Shown: piece by piece, positions 1 to 12,700 of the stretch
Position numbering within the stretch: the first letter of the stretch is position 1
Layout: each line of letters opens with the position of its first letter
Source of the DNA: Montifringilla adamsi
Taxonomy: Eukaryota > Chordata > Aves > Passeriformes > Passeridae
Assembly: GCA_017590115.1 (NCBI GenBank)
Contig: JAGGNK010011225.1
Span: forward strand, 993,387-1,057,386
Direction of reading: 5' to 3'
Length of the DNA stretch: 64,000 bases
Notes under the pieces: model-generated
What the model saw: only the letters and a program-made list of their open reading frames with translations
What the model was told of the DNA's origin: nothing
Databases searched by the model: none
Made by a program: the position numbers and the translations under genes

Positions 1-564
1 CAACTATTCTCCAGCAGAACTGGAAGTAAGCATTCACATGGCCTTAGCCAAACTTTTTTATATCAGCAGTGAGTGTGACTCTGGCAGGAGAATTGACTGT
101 AATTGGCTGTGCTCAGCACCTTAGCAGATGTGCTCAGCATGCATTAGGATCTGAATATTTTGTCTCTATGAAGCAAAACACTGCTGAAAGCCACTAGAGG
201 TATTGCTTGACTGGGGTTTCCAAATTGGTCACTGAGTCTGTTTTCACTTGTAAAAAATATGTAATTTTTCCCTGTATACACTTTTTTTTTCTTCAGAAAT
301 ATTCTTAGTCTAGCTAATATTTTGTGTCCTGAGTTGGAAATATCCTGAGTGAAATATGACATTGAACTAGGCTCATCTTTGTGATTGTACAGTTTTAAGA
401 ATGATGTAGAATGATTAAGATGGCGTTGGGTGATGTGGCAGTGGGGGCTTATTTTTCTTGTAAAGGACTGATTATAATATGCTCCATAAGGAATTTGTTT
501 TCTAAGGAATTGTCTTTTAATGCTACCACCTCACAGGCCTGTTCCAGCCTTCATGGTGGTAATT
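1..564. other. Unannotated AT-rich DNA
   Basis: No gene or recognisable repeat is visible. Open frames here are short (up to 72 codons), have no recognisable domain and overlap on opposite strands, as expected by chance. The stretch ends where the CR1 tail begins. Confidence 0.6.
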
Positions 565-838
565 ATCACAGAATCACCAAATGTGCTGAGTTGGAAAATA
601 CCCATCAGGATCATTGAGTCCAACTCCTGGCCCTGTGCAGGACATCCTGAGAGTGACACCATGTGTCTGAGAACATTGTCCAAACACTTCTTATCTGTCT
701 CAGGCTGGTGTTGTGACCACTTCCCTGGGGAGCCTTCCAGGGCCCAGCCACCCTCGGGGTGACAAACCATTTTCTGATATTCCACCTGAGCCTCCCCTGA
801 CTCAGCTTTGTGCCATTTCCTCAGTCATGGTCACAGTT
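565..838 (-). mobile_element. CR1 LINE 3' fragment, 5'-truncated
   Basis: Read on the plus strand, this starts with the reverse complement of the CR1 terminal octamer-type repeat (atcacagaatcacc), then a 'gagttggaaaatacc' block and 'atcattgagtccaactcctgg'. It continues with 'gagaacattgtccaaac' and 'tgaccacttccctgggga'. This order matches the antisense 3' end of bird CR1 elements as I know them. CR1 is a non-LTR retrotransposon that usually inserts as short 5'-truncated copies. Only about 270 bp of the 3' end remains, with many substitutions, so it is an old, dead copy. The open frames crossing it are by-products of the repeat. Confidence 0.9.
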
Positions 839-3800
839 ATGGAAAGCTAGAGGTTATACTTGTACAGTATTTTTGTAATTTTACCACACTCTTAACCATT
901 GTGTTTCTGTGTAGAAATAGAGCCTTACAGTTATTTGTAGGATTATTGTGTTGTTTAAAGGAGACAGCTCCAAATAGTACATTTCCAGTAGCACTGTATC
1001 TTAAAATGAGTAATGCAGAAGGTGTTAAGATTTGAAGTTTCTAAATCCCTCCTGTCATTTGGGAGTCCATTATTACTTCTTCACCAAGCAATATACTGGA
1101 TTGGTTTTCATTTTGTCTGCCTGAATTAAGCAGAACAAAATGAACAAAAGGTAATTGAAAGTGTGTTGCCAGATGGATTGCTTTTGAGTGTTCCCAGATC
1201 AAGAGATACAACCTGTCTATAGCTAAAATTAGAATAAATATTTTCAGTGAAGTTTGGTAATAGTTGGAAGAAAATGTCGAACAATTTACTAATTAGTAAT
1301 AACAGTGAGTGAAATAAATGCCAGTAAGAATCTGACAGTAAACTGTATTTATAAAAGTCCATGAAGTATGATTTGACAGCTCCTGGATATCTTTGCCAAA
1401 TGTCAATAAGAATAGAGGGGACCCCAGTCCTAATGTCTAATATGCTGATCAGATTTCTTGTTACAGCTCTTGAAAGGCTCATGTCCTTTTTTTCTGGCTC
1501 AGCTCCAAGGCAGCAGGTCCTGTACCAGTGCTAATGCAGGATAGATAATTGGTTGCAGAAAAATGATCTCTCAGAAGCATCACATCTATCATCATGTCTG
1601 AATCTGTGAAGTTGATTTCAGTCCCAACACTCTCTGGAGACTCTTTTCTCTGCGTGTATCTTTTGAAGGCAGGATGGGTTTTCAGGCCTTCAGACAGGTT
1701 TGTTTGGTGTGTGTGGGTTTTTTTCTTTTTTTTAATAGAGAAGATGTTTAAATGATAGATTATAGATGATAAATAAACAACCACATTATATCAGACTAAA
1801 TAAGTTTTTGGCTACTATGAGAACTTGCTCTTGCCTTGTGTATGAACTTTGTGGTACTTGAAAGAGTTTTTTATCACAATATGCAAATATTTCAAATCAG
1901 GTTTTCTGTAAGGTAACATTGCCTGCATGCACTTATTCCTAGACATCCCTGCATTGAGAACCTAACTTTCCCCTCCATTAATTTTTCTGAGTGAATTTAC
2001 TATTATTTGTGTTCAGAAGGTTTATTTTAGCCTGTTATCCAAGAATCTTATCACACAGCTTTAGAGAGCAGTGAGTCCCCTTGCACCCATTGCTTTTGCT
2101 CTCTGAAGATGCCTTTATGAATTGAGCTGTACTGTCCCTGCTCTTTTTTCATTGGCTTAACTGTTTCCTAAAATGTTCTATTTTTATAATAATGTACGGT
2201 ATTTTACTTGGCTACAAGCTTAACTAAAATGTGGGAATTGGGCTGAGTTCTTTCTAACTCCTGCCTCATTCCTAGTTTCTCAGCTCCTATCTCATGAGGA
2301 TTTAACACTTTTCTATTACCTTTGCAGGCTGTGAGATGTGTTAGTGCATTAGGGTCATGCAGCTACCTACATAAGTGTCAGATAAATCAGAATATGTCTT
2401 ATGCCTTATTTGAATTTTGGAAGTGTTGTGAAGGGAGAGAGGGAAGACAGTAGCCAGGAGACAAATTTTTTTACCAGATCTGCCTACAAATTAAGGTGAA
2501 ACTGATGGAGCAGAAGAATATCTGTGGATCCAAAAATATTAACGTGGCACTTTTCAGAATTAGAAATGACAAAAACTTCTTTAGATCCAGCAAGAATCTT
2601 TATTTCTCTGCGAATTTTGTATCAGTTTCAGTTATTGTTGCTGGCTTTCTTTATCTAAAGAGATTATTTTCTCATAATTTAAACATAAGGTGCCAGAACA
2701 ATTTTTCTTTAATGATTTCATCTTCAGTAGAAACATTTTTCTGTGGAAACATACCTTCATTCTTGAAAACTAATAAAGAAAATAAATAACTTTTAAAAAT
2801 ACCCACAGCCCACAAAGCTCTCAGAACTATTGAGGACTTTCAGGTTGACATAGATCTAATCATAGAGAGTTGTTGCTATTTTTACAATATATCTGATCCC
2901 AACATGATATGTATGGAAATACTTCTCATTTTTCCTGGTGTCCTGACCTTTTTCAAGACCAAAGAAATTAAAAAACAACAAAAAAAAATTAACTTTGAGG
3001 GAAAAACCTCTTCAAAATCACCCTGAGTCAGAGCTTTGTGGTTGAGAGTCCTAATGAACTCAATATATTAGAGGACAGAAAAAAAAGAAAAGCTAATGGC
3101 AGATAGAGCTGGGAGGTTTTACCTCAGTGTGGCAGGTTAACATCACCCTGTGAATGATAATGGATTAAACCTGAAGCTGGAAAATGCTGTAATCTCTCTT
3201 GTGACTGGGAAATCAAGAAGGAAAAACTGCATTGCTGATATAAACCAGGCAGTCTAACAGCTTTTACTGATGGCAGAAAACTCATTCTCACACCCAGGAG
3301 GTGTCTGGGAGCTGACAGCATCTGTGTCAGGTCAGGTATTTCACAGTTCTGTGTGTTTCCTTTTTCTTCACTGTGGTATTGCTCAGTGTTTTGAAGAGTT
3401 TCAGCTGCCTATTTCTTGACTAAAGGATTCATATATTAATGGTTAATAAAATCATATAGGTCACAGAGAGATAGAAGAGTTTCCAATAGAAGGAGTATGG
3501 AGCAGCAGATGATGAAGGTTTAATATTCATAACAAACAGATAGCAGTTGTTCTTTAACTTAACACACAGCTTTTAAGTAATCTCTACAACCCTTTGCTAA
3601 TTGTTGATGCTTAGGACTCATGAAAAACCAAAAAGTAATTTCCTAAAATAAGGAACCTACAAGTTTTCTTCCTCTGCCGACTAACACATTGCTTCTGGAT
3701 CAAGATTTCACAGAGCTGCAAATTGGAAAGTATTCATAGGGAATAGCAATGCCTGCTTGCTTTCATTGTTCCCAAACTCCTGCCTAGCCATCTTCTACTG

Positions 3801-6194
3801 ACTGCTGATGGAGACTAAGTACTGGGATAAGCTTGTCTTTTGCTGGATGCTCTTTTGCAGCAGAATCTGTAAGGCTCAGACTCACCAGGTTGTTGGATAG
3901 AGGGTTTGGCAAGAACTACATCAGCATGTAATCCCATGAAGTAGGACAGGATCTTTAGACAGGAGCTGAGAGCACCACGTAGAACATCTATGGTATACAT
4001 TACTCAGGGTTTTTCTTTGAACTAGGTTTAATCTCATCTTCTGGACTGAATAACCCCCCTCATGTGTGTGATTCAGTAGTATATTGTGCTCAGGGAATAG
4101 AGCGTGGTTTGTGCACTCCTGAAACACAGCTTCCAGTTAGATTTCCTGTAGAGGTAATCGGATGTGTGCTCACCTAATCAGTGTGTTCAACCAATGCACA
4201 GCAAGCAGGCACAGCAAGGGATTTGTTTCAAATTTGCACTGATATTCTGAAACAAGGTATTAACATAACTCACATCTGCTTTGTCTCAGCTTCTTGCAGA
4301 AAGACTTTTCTTTCCATTTGTACAGCTGGTAATGGCTTCTGTTTTGGAATGACTCTTATATGATATGTGGGGCAGACCTGATGGCACAGCCATACAAGTC
4401 CAGTAATTAGTTAATTAGCATTATTAATGTGTGTGCTTAATAGGCATGCCTGCAGAAAGAAGATAATTAGCTACAGTGAATAATATTACAGAACAAGTTT
4501 GTATCAAATGTTGCTGAAGTCCGTCCTTTTTCTTGATGACACAGAGGTGTTTTCAGTATGACACAGCTCACTGAAGAGTCAAGAACAAATTCAACAACGT
4601 GATGATGCGTATGTTTTCTGCCTGTATTTTTAAATTACATTTCTGTCACATAACAGAGAAATAACAGTGATACAGGCACTGCAGACCAGATCTGCAGAAG
4701 CTCATTTACATTTAGGTGGAACAATACTGCTGTCCTGAGGCAGTGACAGAGGAAAGATCTTCAAGGAGGCACTGAAGTGGAGGAAAAAAGTATGAGGCCA
4801 TGAACTCTGGGGAGACAGGGACCAGAGTAAATTTCCTTTGGCTTCTCTGCAGGTAGAAGAGGTTGGAATTTCCATCAGCTTTGCAGAGCGGGCTGACTGC
4901 TTTGGGAATTGGACTGATAATCAATGCTGGCGACATTGGGAGGAAGAATGTGGATGCTACTTCTTTGAGGAGATGAGCTGGTCAGTTATGTTTTGCCTAT
5001 GCCAGCAGCTCCTGGTGAATTTTTGCAGTCATTGAGGTTGCAGTATGAAACTGGTCTGTGGGATCTCATCAAACTGCAGATAATGGTGTTGTGCTTATGT
5101 GGCGGGGATGAAGGGTCAAAAATCTCACATGAAACTTCCATTCCTTTGTCATTCTGAGATATCTTTGTCCTTTTGAAGGAGGGTTTTGAAGAATTTTAAT
5201 TGTGGAAATAGTCATGTGTGGACATTCTGAGATTTTTAAAACCTGGAAGGAAAGGCCTGTCCTAATACCCCGAAATAATGGGAATTATTAGGACTGAAGT
5301 ATTTTGCATTTTTTCTACACAAAATCACATAGCTGAAGCAATAGCTAATGATTTTCATCAACATCATCAAAAAAAGATAATGTCATGGCATTTGCTGTCC
5401 CTCTACCAATGGAAGCATAAACACCATCAGATATTTCAGCCACAAACAAGTATTTTCAATTAAAAAATGTATAAATATGTGATTAAATTTCATCCATTCA
5501 GATAAAAATCCCATATACAGAAGGGATTTTATTTCTCTTATTTTTTATTTTTAAAATGAATGATGTTCTGTTTCATTCTGAATTTTGAGAGACTCAGAAA
5601 TAATTTAAGGAGGACGTATTTAAGGATTTCTACGTGGCACATCACAAATGCTTGGAATATTTGGCAGTGTATTTTAATTTATTTTATGTCATCTTAGATT
5701 GTTTGGGTACAAGCAATGCATATTCTGGCTTCTGGTGGTTGTTTTAGGGCTTTTTTTGTAATATAGTAAAATAGTAATAAATTAAACAGTGCTAATTGTG
5801 TGCGATGACAAATCTCACAAATCACTTCAAAAGACTTTCTGCCAAATACTTTATTATCAAGGTGACTGAAGACCTTCAATACCTAAAGAAGCCAGTGAAA
5901 GCTGAGAGTTTCCTCTGAAGATATGTTTATATACCAGATTCCTGGTAAACTTTAGGTTTGAGTTCCCTCTGGAAAATGCATCCTACTGCTACAACCTTTT
6001 TAATGGTTGGTAGAAGACCTAGATCTGACCTTAGATTTAATCAAGGTAGGTGTTTGGGTGTTGATCCCTGATTTACAGAGGGTTTTTGTTCAGGTTAAGG
6101 GGAATAAAATGTTCTTCAGTTTTAGGGCCTTCACTTGGATGCTGTGAATAAGTCTTCAGGGACAAAAGATTTATTTTAATGTAGTAAATCCTCC
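839..6194. other. Long AT-rich stretch without a recognised gene
   Basis: About 5.4 kb of apparently unique AT-rich DNA. ATG-started open frames reach 118 codons (minus, 1126-1482) but none has a recognisable domain, signal peptide or conserved motif. A homopolymer-containing tract lies near 1715-1735. The only segment that looks at all gene-like is the exon-like frame at 4853-4980, listed separately. The part from about 5930 to 6194 could be internal or leader sequence of the LTR element that follows, but I could not anchor it. Confidence 0.5.
4853..4980 (+). other. Weak exon-like open frame
   Basis: A good polypyrimidine tract and AG (tttggcttctctgcag) end at 4852. An open frame follows, starting V-E-E-V-G and rich in Cys and Trp, and runs to a stop at 5033-5035. 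A GTCAGT donor-like site at 4981 would give a 128-nt exon. The segment is richer in G+C than its surroundings. The donor is poor and I recognise no protein family, so chance is the simplest explanation. Confidence 0.12.
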
Positions 6195-6565
6195 TGTTGA
6201 TGCTTTGGAGTGAAATGCTACCTGAAACAGAAGCTAGACAAAATTAAGAGAATAAAAGTGGGTTATTAAAGGCCTTCACTAAGTGCACCTTAGGGAGTCA
6301 AAAGCCTCTGGAGTGCTACAGCCAAGATGGACAATGGTCACAAGTTTTTCATACACTTACAGGTTTGGTCCATCTACATATCGGGGGTTAATCAATTACA
6401 GTTTCAGTTAATGGAGTAATTTACTCCAAGCTTGCCCCATTCACTGTTTCCATCTCTCGGCCTGAGACAATGAGGTGTCCTTGTGCTTCAGGCCTGGGGA
6501 GGAATTGTTTTGCCTGGATAAAATGGGAGGACAGTAGCAATCAGGCTGTGGAGTTTGAGAGTTAT
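6195..6565 (-). mobile_element. Endogenous retrovirus LTR-like segment, boundaries approximate
   Basis: The plus strand carries a chain of blocks I associate with the antisense strand of a common songbird LTR family: 'acctgaaacagaagctagac', 'aaattaagagaataaaag', 'ccaagatggacaatggtcac', 'aggtttggtccatctacata' and 'atcgggggttaatcaattac'. In the minus direction the 'ctttaataaccc' block would be the degraded polyadenylation and U5 side. I could not find convincing TG/CA ends or a target-site duplication, so the limits are rough and the class (ERV1, ERVK or ERVL) is not assigned. No retroviral coding sequence is visible next to it. It is an old non-coding remnant. Confidence 0.6.
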
Positions 6566-9119
6566 GCACTAAAGCAGTACAGGATCTGTAAAATATAAAA
6601 GCTAAATCCTAAGGCATTGCTATCCTTTATTCAACTGCACAGGCAGAATTTGCAATAACATCCAGGATGTAGTACTAGCATAACTCTGGGGTTTCTTTAA
6701 ACTCAAACCCAACACATATCATTGGCATAGTCTAAATAATACCTTGTTCCTAAAAGATTTTCCACATCAGACTATTATACTCTAATGATTATAGCTGTAC
6801 TTTACATACAAATACTGTCATAATGTAGTGGTAAAAAAATAAGTCATGCATATACAAGTTTGAGCTAATTCTAACTTTCAAAAAATAACCATTTACAAGT
6901 TTATTACCTCATTTGATGCAAGAATGACTCTTCAGTTGCAGTAATGTTCCTTTGAATGGTGCAAGATAACACCCACATGTAAATACTTGGGGTTGGTGTG
7001 TGCTTCTGTATGGACTGTGACCATATAGTAATCTCTTCCTTTTGCAATACATGATAATCAGCTGAACATGTCATGCATAATAGTATTGTGGATGTGTGTA
7101 ACGGAGCAGAATGAAATACTTTTATTTAAATAGGCAAGTTTTGGCTTGTTACTGAAATTCACCTTGCTTTTAGTGCAGTCACACATTTAGGGAAAGTATT
7201 TCTGGATGTTTGAGCATGACAGAAACTTCGCAACTTTTTGGGGTAAGTATTGTTCTTCTAGGAATTAAATTAATTTCCATCAGTATTTAAATTAGAAAGG
7301 AAAACAACAGAAACTCTAGACCTTACTGAAGCTGTTTCATGGAAGAATGGATTTTAAATATTTAATGCTAATAGATTTTATGTTTCTCTGTTAAAAAGAG
7401 CATATTTAATTTAAGCCTGAGGAGATTTTTTTAGAAAAATACCAAGAAAAACTTAAAAAAATTAATGTTAGAACATGGCTGTTAGGGAAATGGGAGGCAA
7501 ATATTTTTTAGAAAGTATTAGAATTGTCCTTTTGCCCCACTTTGTTTTTCTTTGTGAGAATAGTGATTGTATTGGACATACTGCCATCTTTGTCATGAAA
7601 GAGATGAATTTGAGAAATATGGGAATCAATTTGGCTGAACTAGTGGTGTTGAAATGGCTCCCAAGTCTATTAAAACTTTCACACATCCATATTTCTAAAC
7701 TAATAGTTGAATCACCTGTCCCATCCCAAAATAGAGCCTGTCAAGAGGAATGAGAACTGGTGTAATATGACAGCTGCTTTAAAGTAAGTGAGAAAAAGTG
7801 CAGCTGCTGTTGCTCCCCTGGATTGTAGGGCATGGGACACAGTGGGCTGCATGAAGTACAAGACAAGGCCTTGTCTGAAGAGAAACAATTAGGGAGGCAG
7901 GAGTGAACTGTCTGCAGGCATTGCACATTTAGTGATCTAGGAAGGAATTGGTAACATGATCATATTGGGGAGGGAGGAAGAAAAGAATGAAAAGAGGAAA
8001 AGGTATGTAAAGATGCAAAGAGAGAGTAGTAAAGATACAAATACAATAGGAAGACATTAACCTCAAGGTGTCACCTCTGATTAATGAGAACCACTTTGCT
8101 GGAAGCTGAGAGGATACGTGCAGTAATATACTCCTTTCTATGCTTCCCTTGCAGTTTTTGGTCCTGGTTGTTGTTGGAATAGGGCATAGAAATAGATGGC
8201 TTCATGTGATGACCCAGGAAGGGCATTCTTTTATTCTTTCTGTGTTTTGCCATACTAGTGAGGAGACAGAGACCTGAAAACAAACAAACAAAAAGGAGAC
8301 AGCCTTATCATGAGCAAAATGCATCCTTAAAATTCAATTTCACATTTACTGCCTGAGGACGTGATTTGGAAATTGGCCAAAGGAATAGGAATCTCTTTCT
8401 GCCAAGTCTGAGTTTAGCTCTGGTCTAGCCTCAGGCAAATCATATCATCTTGCTGCATGAATGACAAATACAAAACAAAAAATACAGACCAGTCTCACCC
8501 AAGATACTGAGGGGTGCTTATATCAATGGTTATGTGAAGTGTATGTTGTGTGCTGTATAAAAATTATTACCATGATTCCATTATTCTCAGCTGAACTCCT
8601 GATAAAAGTGTGATACACTGGTGGGAAGGCTTCTGGGAGTCTGCTGTTAAGGTCTGCCTGCCCCCAAAATGAAAGCAATGTACCATTGTGTCAAGTGGAG
8701 TTCAACTGTCTGCATTTGTACTGCCAATCATACATTCATAAAATGGAGATTTTTCTTGGCCTTAGTTAAAAATATTTCTGGAGTTCATTTTTCTTTGCTG
8801 TCAGACCAAATAACATGGAAGGCAAGGAATTTAAAATTAATTTCATTGGGAAGAGATGTGTCTATTCTTACACTGTCTTTTACAAATATCTTTATGTGCA
8901 GGCATCTTTATGTTCTTGCATTTGTAAATAATGTAAATTATTTAATATATAGGAAATGTACATGCACAGATGGCTTATTTTAAGCAATTAAGAATATAAA
9001 CCGTGTACCTGTACATAGACACACACGCTAATAAAAGTGTATGTTCATTTGTGGAAGGATGTGTTTCCTCCAGCCTCTATCACCTTGTGGTATACTACTA
9101 AGTTACCACTGTGAGTAAG
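6566..9119. other. AT-rich DNA without a recognised gene
   Basis: No recognisable gene or named repeat. Two overlapping frames on opposite strands (7475-7753 plus and 7468-7686 minus) are unlikely both to be real and neither resembles a known protein. A short exon-like segment at 7179-7242 sits between 'cttttagtgcag' and GTAAGT but is only 64 nt. A purine-rich tract lies at about 7970-8050, and a short (AAAC)n run at 8277-8293. Confidence 0.5.
8277..8293. repeat. (AAAC)n short simple repeat
   Basis: Three to four units of aaac, seen directly, ending in an A run. Confidence 0.8.
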
Positions 9120-9782
9120 TGTGCACCTGGGGAGGAAGAGCCCCAGGTACCAGTGAATGCTGGGGCTCACTTCCCGAAATGCAGCTCTGCGTGAAAGGAC
9201 TTGGGAGCCTGGTTGACACCAACCTGGCCACGAGCCAGCAACGTGCCCTGGCATCAAAGAAGGCATCTGCCATTCCAGGCTGTATGATGAGTGTTGCCAA
9301 CAGGTTGAGGGTGCTGATCTTTTCCCTCTGTTCAGCACTGTGAAGTCACACTTGGAGTTCTGAGTCTGGTTCTGAGCTTGACAGAACAAAAGAGACATGG
9401 AAATGCTGGAAAGAGTTTATGGAGGGCCATGAAGATGGTTAAGGGACTGGAGTATCTCACAGAAGGAAAGGGTGCTAGAGCTGTGACCATTCAACCTGGA
9501 GAAGGGATGGCTTAGTGGAAATAATTTTAGGAGTATCTGAAGAAGGAGTGCAAGGAGGATGGAGCCAGGCTTCTTTCAGTGAGTGCCCAGTGCCAGGATC
9601 AGAGGCAAGGGGCACGAACATAAATGCAAGAGCTTCCCACTGGACAGTAACCACTTTTACATTCTGACAGTGACAGCACTGGCACAGGTTACCCAGGACA
9701 CTTGTGGAGTCTGCATCCTTGAAGAAATTGAAAAACCATCTGAACATGGTCTTGGGCAAACAGCTCATCAGTCTGCCCAGTC
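9120..9782 (+). mobile_element. CR1 LINE, ORF2 C-terminal region and start of 3' UTR, decayed
   Basis: Successive blocks follow the CR1 sense strand in order: 'gtgaatgctggggctcac', 'aaaggacttgggagcctgg', 'gagccagcaacgtgccctgg', 'gttaagggactggagtatct', 'gaggatggagccaggcttct', 'gcactggcacaggttaccca', and 'gaacatggtcttgggcaaac'. In an active CR1 this encodes the last part of the ORF2 reverse transcriptase and its C-terminal tail, used in target-primed reverse transcription. Here the reading frame is broken by stops and small indels, and segments are lost (for example around 9345-9520). The overlapping open frames on both strands are fragments. The terminal ATTCTRTG-type repeats are missing after 9782. 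Confidence 0.9.
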
Positions 9783-12700
9783 ATAGTAAAGCATGTTTAA
9801 ACAGTGAAAAAGAAGAGCCCATGAATAAGAATAAGTTGGCTCTGATTATTTGGAACAGTGCTCATATTTCTTCTTCCAAAGGAAGAAGAAACATATTCAT
9901 GGCTTCTCTCATTGCTGTGGGACACAACAATGTAAAAGAAATAACTTACAGTAGTTTACTGCAATAAAGACAACCCCCTGATTTTTATAAGTCTAAATTG
10001 GCAATTTACTACAGTGGAAAAGAAGAAATGAAATTTTCTGTAAGCTTAATTCAAGGAACTGAAAATAATGCAAGCCATAAAAACAAATTTATTTTTGAAC
10101 AGGTATAAAAATTCTATAGATGATTTTACATTCAAGGAGAATGAGCCAATATGAGGACTCCTCATTAACTTTCAAGGACCATTTGGCAGGTAATGGAATT
10201 CATCCTCTAAAACATTTATTCTTTTTGTCTTATAGACACACATGCCTATCTCTGAACAACACAGTTCACTGTTGGAGGACAAAGCTGTCTCTTTTGCATA
10301 GAAGCCAGGAGGAAAAGCAGGAGAGAAATAAGACAGAGAGGAATAAAGTCGAGGCTAGAGAGAAAATATATAGAGTAAGCAGAAAAGAAAAAAAAATCAT
10401 TTGCCACAAAGAATGAGGAAAATTAAAAACTACTAGAAGCTTACAATTTTTCCCACAAAGATGCAAAACCCCACAAAGATACAATTTCAAATTTACAGCA
10501 TTGCCTTAAAAAATATGCTTTTTTTTGAAATTGGAAATCCTGTAGTGATAATTAGCTAATTTTGATTTTGTGTGAAACTGTGGAAAGCTGGTTTGTATCT
10601 CCCACCTGTCTCTGCCCTGCAAAGGCTGTGAGTCTGTAATTTACTAAAACTGACATTGTAATGACTGGGAGACTTTTCAGTGGAAAGCAATGGATGCTGT
10701 CTTTTCATGTTTTGAAAATACAAATGATGGAAAATTGGAAACCTGACTTGAGAAGTAAAATCTAAACAGTAACAAAATTTATAACTTTGAAATACATAGA
10801 CATAAGAGTTTTGATTTCTCTTTGTGTAAAGAAACTCAAAGTTCTTTATTTATGAACAAAAAGTTACAGAAAGGGGGTTTATTTTTTTTTTAATATGCAA
10901 AACATTGTTCATTACTTGGAAATACATGATCCATAATGTTTTACTCAGTGAAAAGCTATATAGTGATTTAGTTTCTCCTATATTTTTTCTGATGCCCCTA
11001 ATTTCACCAACTCCTTGTGCTGAAAACTACGCTTTAGTTTCAACACACAGGAAGAAAATATAAAGGAGAAAACATAACATCACGTTCACAGAGGATGTGA
11101 ATGTGCAGTACAGATTAATAACAGATTCAATGTGGTATACACCATGTGTTTGATTTTCTGTTAGAACCTGTTTAAGAATAATTGTTTCTCTTTATTTTCA
11201 TTATTTTCCATCATCACCCATGCATACCAGTCTTCAGCTAGAGATTACAATTAGTAGAATGATCAGCAGGAGTGGAAATTGGTCATCTTTTGAAATTATT
11301 CCTATTGCAATATATTTACATTGTAGGTATGGAAAGTGGAAATGAGTCAGTCAGTCTACAAACACGGTGAGTACTCTCAAGTACCTGCACTTGAGTTCAA
11401 GTTTTCCTGCCTATATTCTGTTTTCTTAGATAATTGACCTAAAGTGTCCTAGCCTCTCTTAATGAAGGAGCTAAAACCACAAGCTACTCTTCCTGTTCAT
11501 ACTTTTGTCTCAGTTTGTCTTCTTGATTGCTCTCCTCCCCCCTGACGCCTCTTCCTTTTGCAGGTTGTTTCCCCAAGTGCCAGAGGAGATCAGAAGAGGA
11601 GGAGCATCAGCAGCACTGAATAATCATTTACTTGGCCTTTTGCCTGTCTCTAAAACAGTTCATGATCTTAAGTTGCAGGATGAACTGTACAATTGACACA
11701 TGCTCTTTGGAGAAGGCAAATATTCAACCTACAGAAAATACTGCCTATAGAGTTGCACTGAAATGAAAGCATGAGCTTGGAATAATACAGGTTTTTTAAG
11801 TTTGAGTAAATGTGGATAATGTCTCTGGCATTTTTTGGAAACTGTCTCTCCTCTCCAGAAAGAGAGAGAAACAGGTTATTTGGTATTGTAACTCACCTAA
11901 TAAGGGTGTTATCTGACTGGAAAATATGGAGGAAAGGTGATTTAAGCCTTGTCTATTTATTTGTGTGCTGGGCAGAGGAGTCCTAGGGAAATAACCTATG
12001 AAGTAGAAATCAAAAACCTATTATGAATGGGTTTAGCAAGACGCTACTGTTCTGTGTAACTATGTCTCTTCAGACTGTATCCTGGAGTCTCCAGTTAACC
12101 ACTGGAAAATTATTTAGCATTAAATAATTTGCTATATGCCACAAATCATGTACAAATCATTAATATCTTGGAAAGGAACTCAAAAAGTTTTTTTTATTTC
12201 ATCCTCATGCTTTCACAAAAAGGTGATTTCTCTTGTAAACTCTAAAGAAACTGAAGATGAGGGTAAGCTCAACACTTCATTATTTAGTCCAAGTGTGTCA
12301 GATACACAAAGTAGTCACCAGAAAAAAACCCTGTTGAATGGCTTAGAGAAGGGAATTCTAATTTTTGTTTGTTTGTTTTTTTGTTAAGATCCACTACAAC
12401 TTTTTCTTTGGAAAGTGTGATGGGGATATGAATGAATGAAAGGAGCAAATATTGATCCATTTAAGTAAAAAGTAATTTAACTAAAAAGTAATTAAACTAG
12501 TTAATGTTTAGGGACTTGGAAGGCTTATTTAATATACAGGCAAAAACTTGTATGATGCAGAATTCTGTGTCTTTAAAAATCCCTTCAAGTACTTCCTGTA
12601 CTTTTTACTGTCAGAGAATAAGATTTGCATGATGAATGCAGAGGGTACATTTGAATTGCAGTAGTATCCTTTTACCTCATTTCTGGTGCGGTAAATGATA

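Noticed and set aside
7179..7242. 64-nt exon between 'tagtgcag' and GTAAGT
   Set aside because: Open in one frame only over 21 codons, unremarkable composition and no partner exon of matching phase.
9045..9398. 117-codon minus-strand frame
   Set aside because: Antisense of the decayed CR1 copy; no independent support.
11327..11366. 40-nt exon between TAG acceptor and GTGAGT
   Set aside because: Acceptor lacks a polypyrimidine tract and the segment is too short to judge; such pairs are common by chance.
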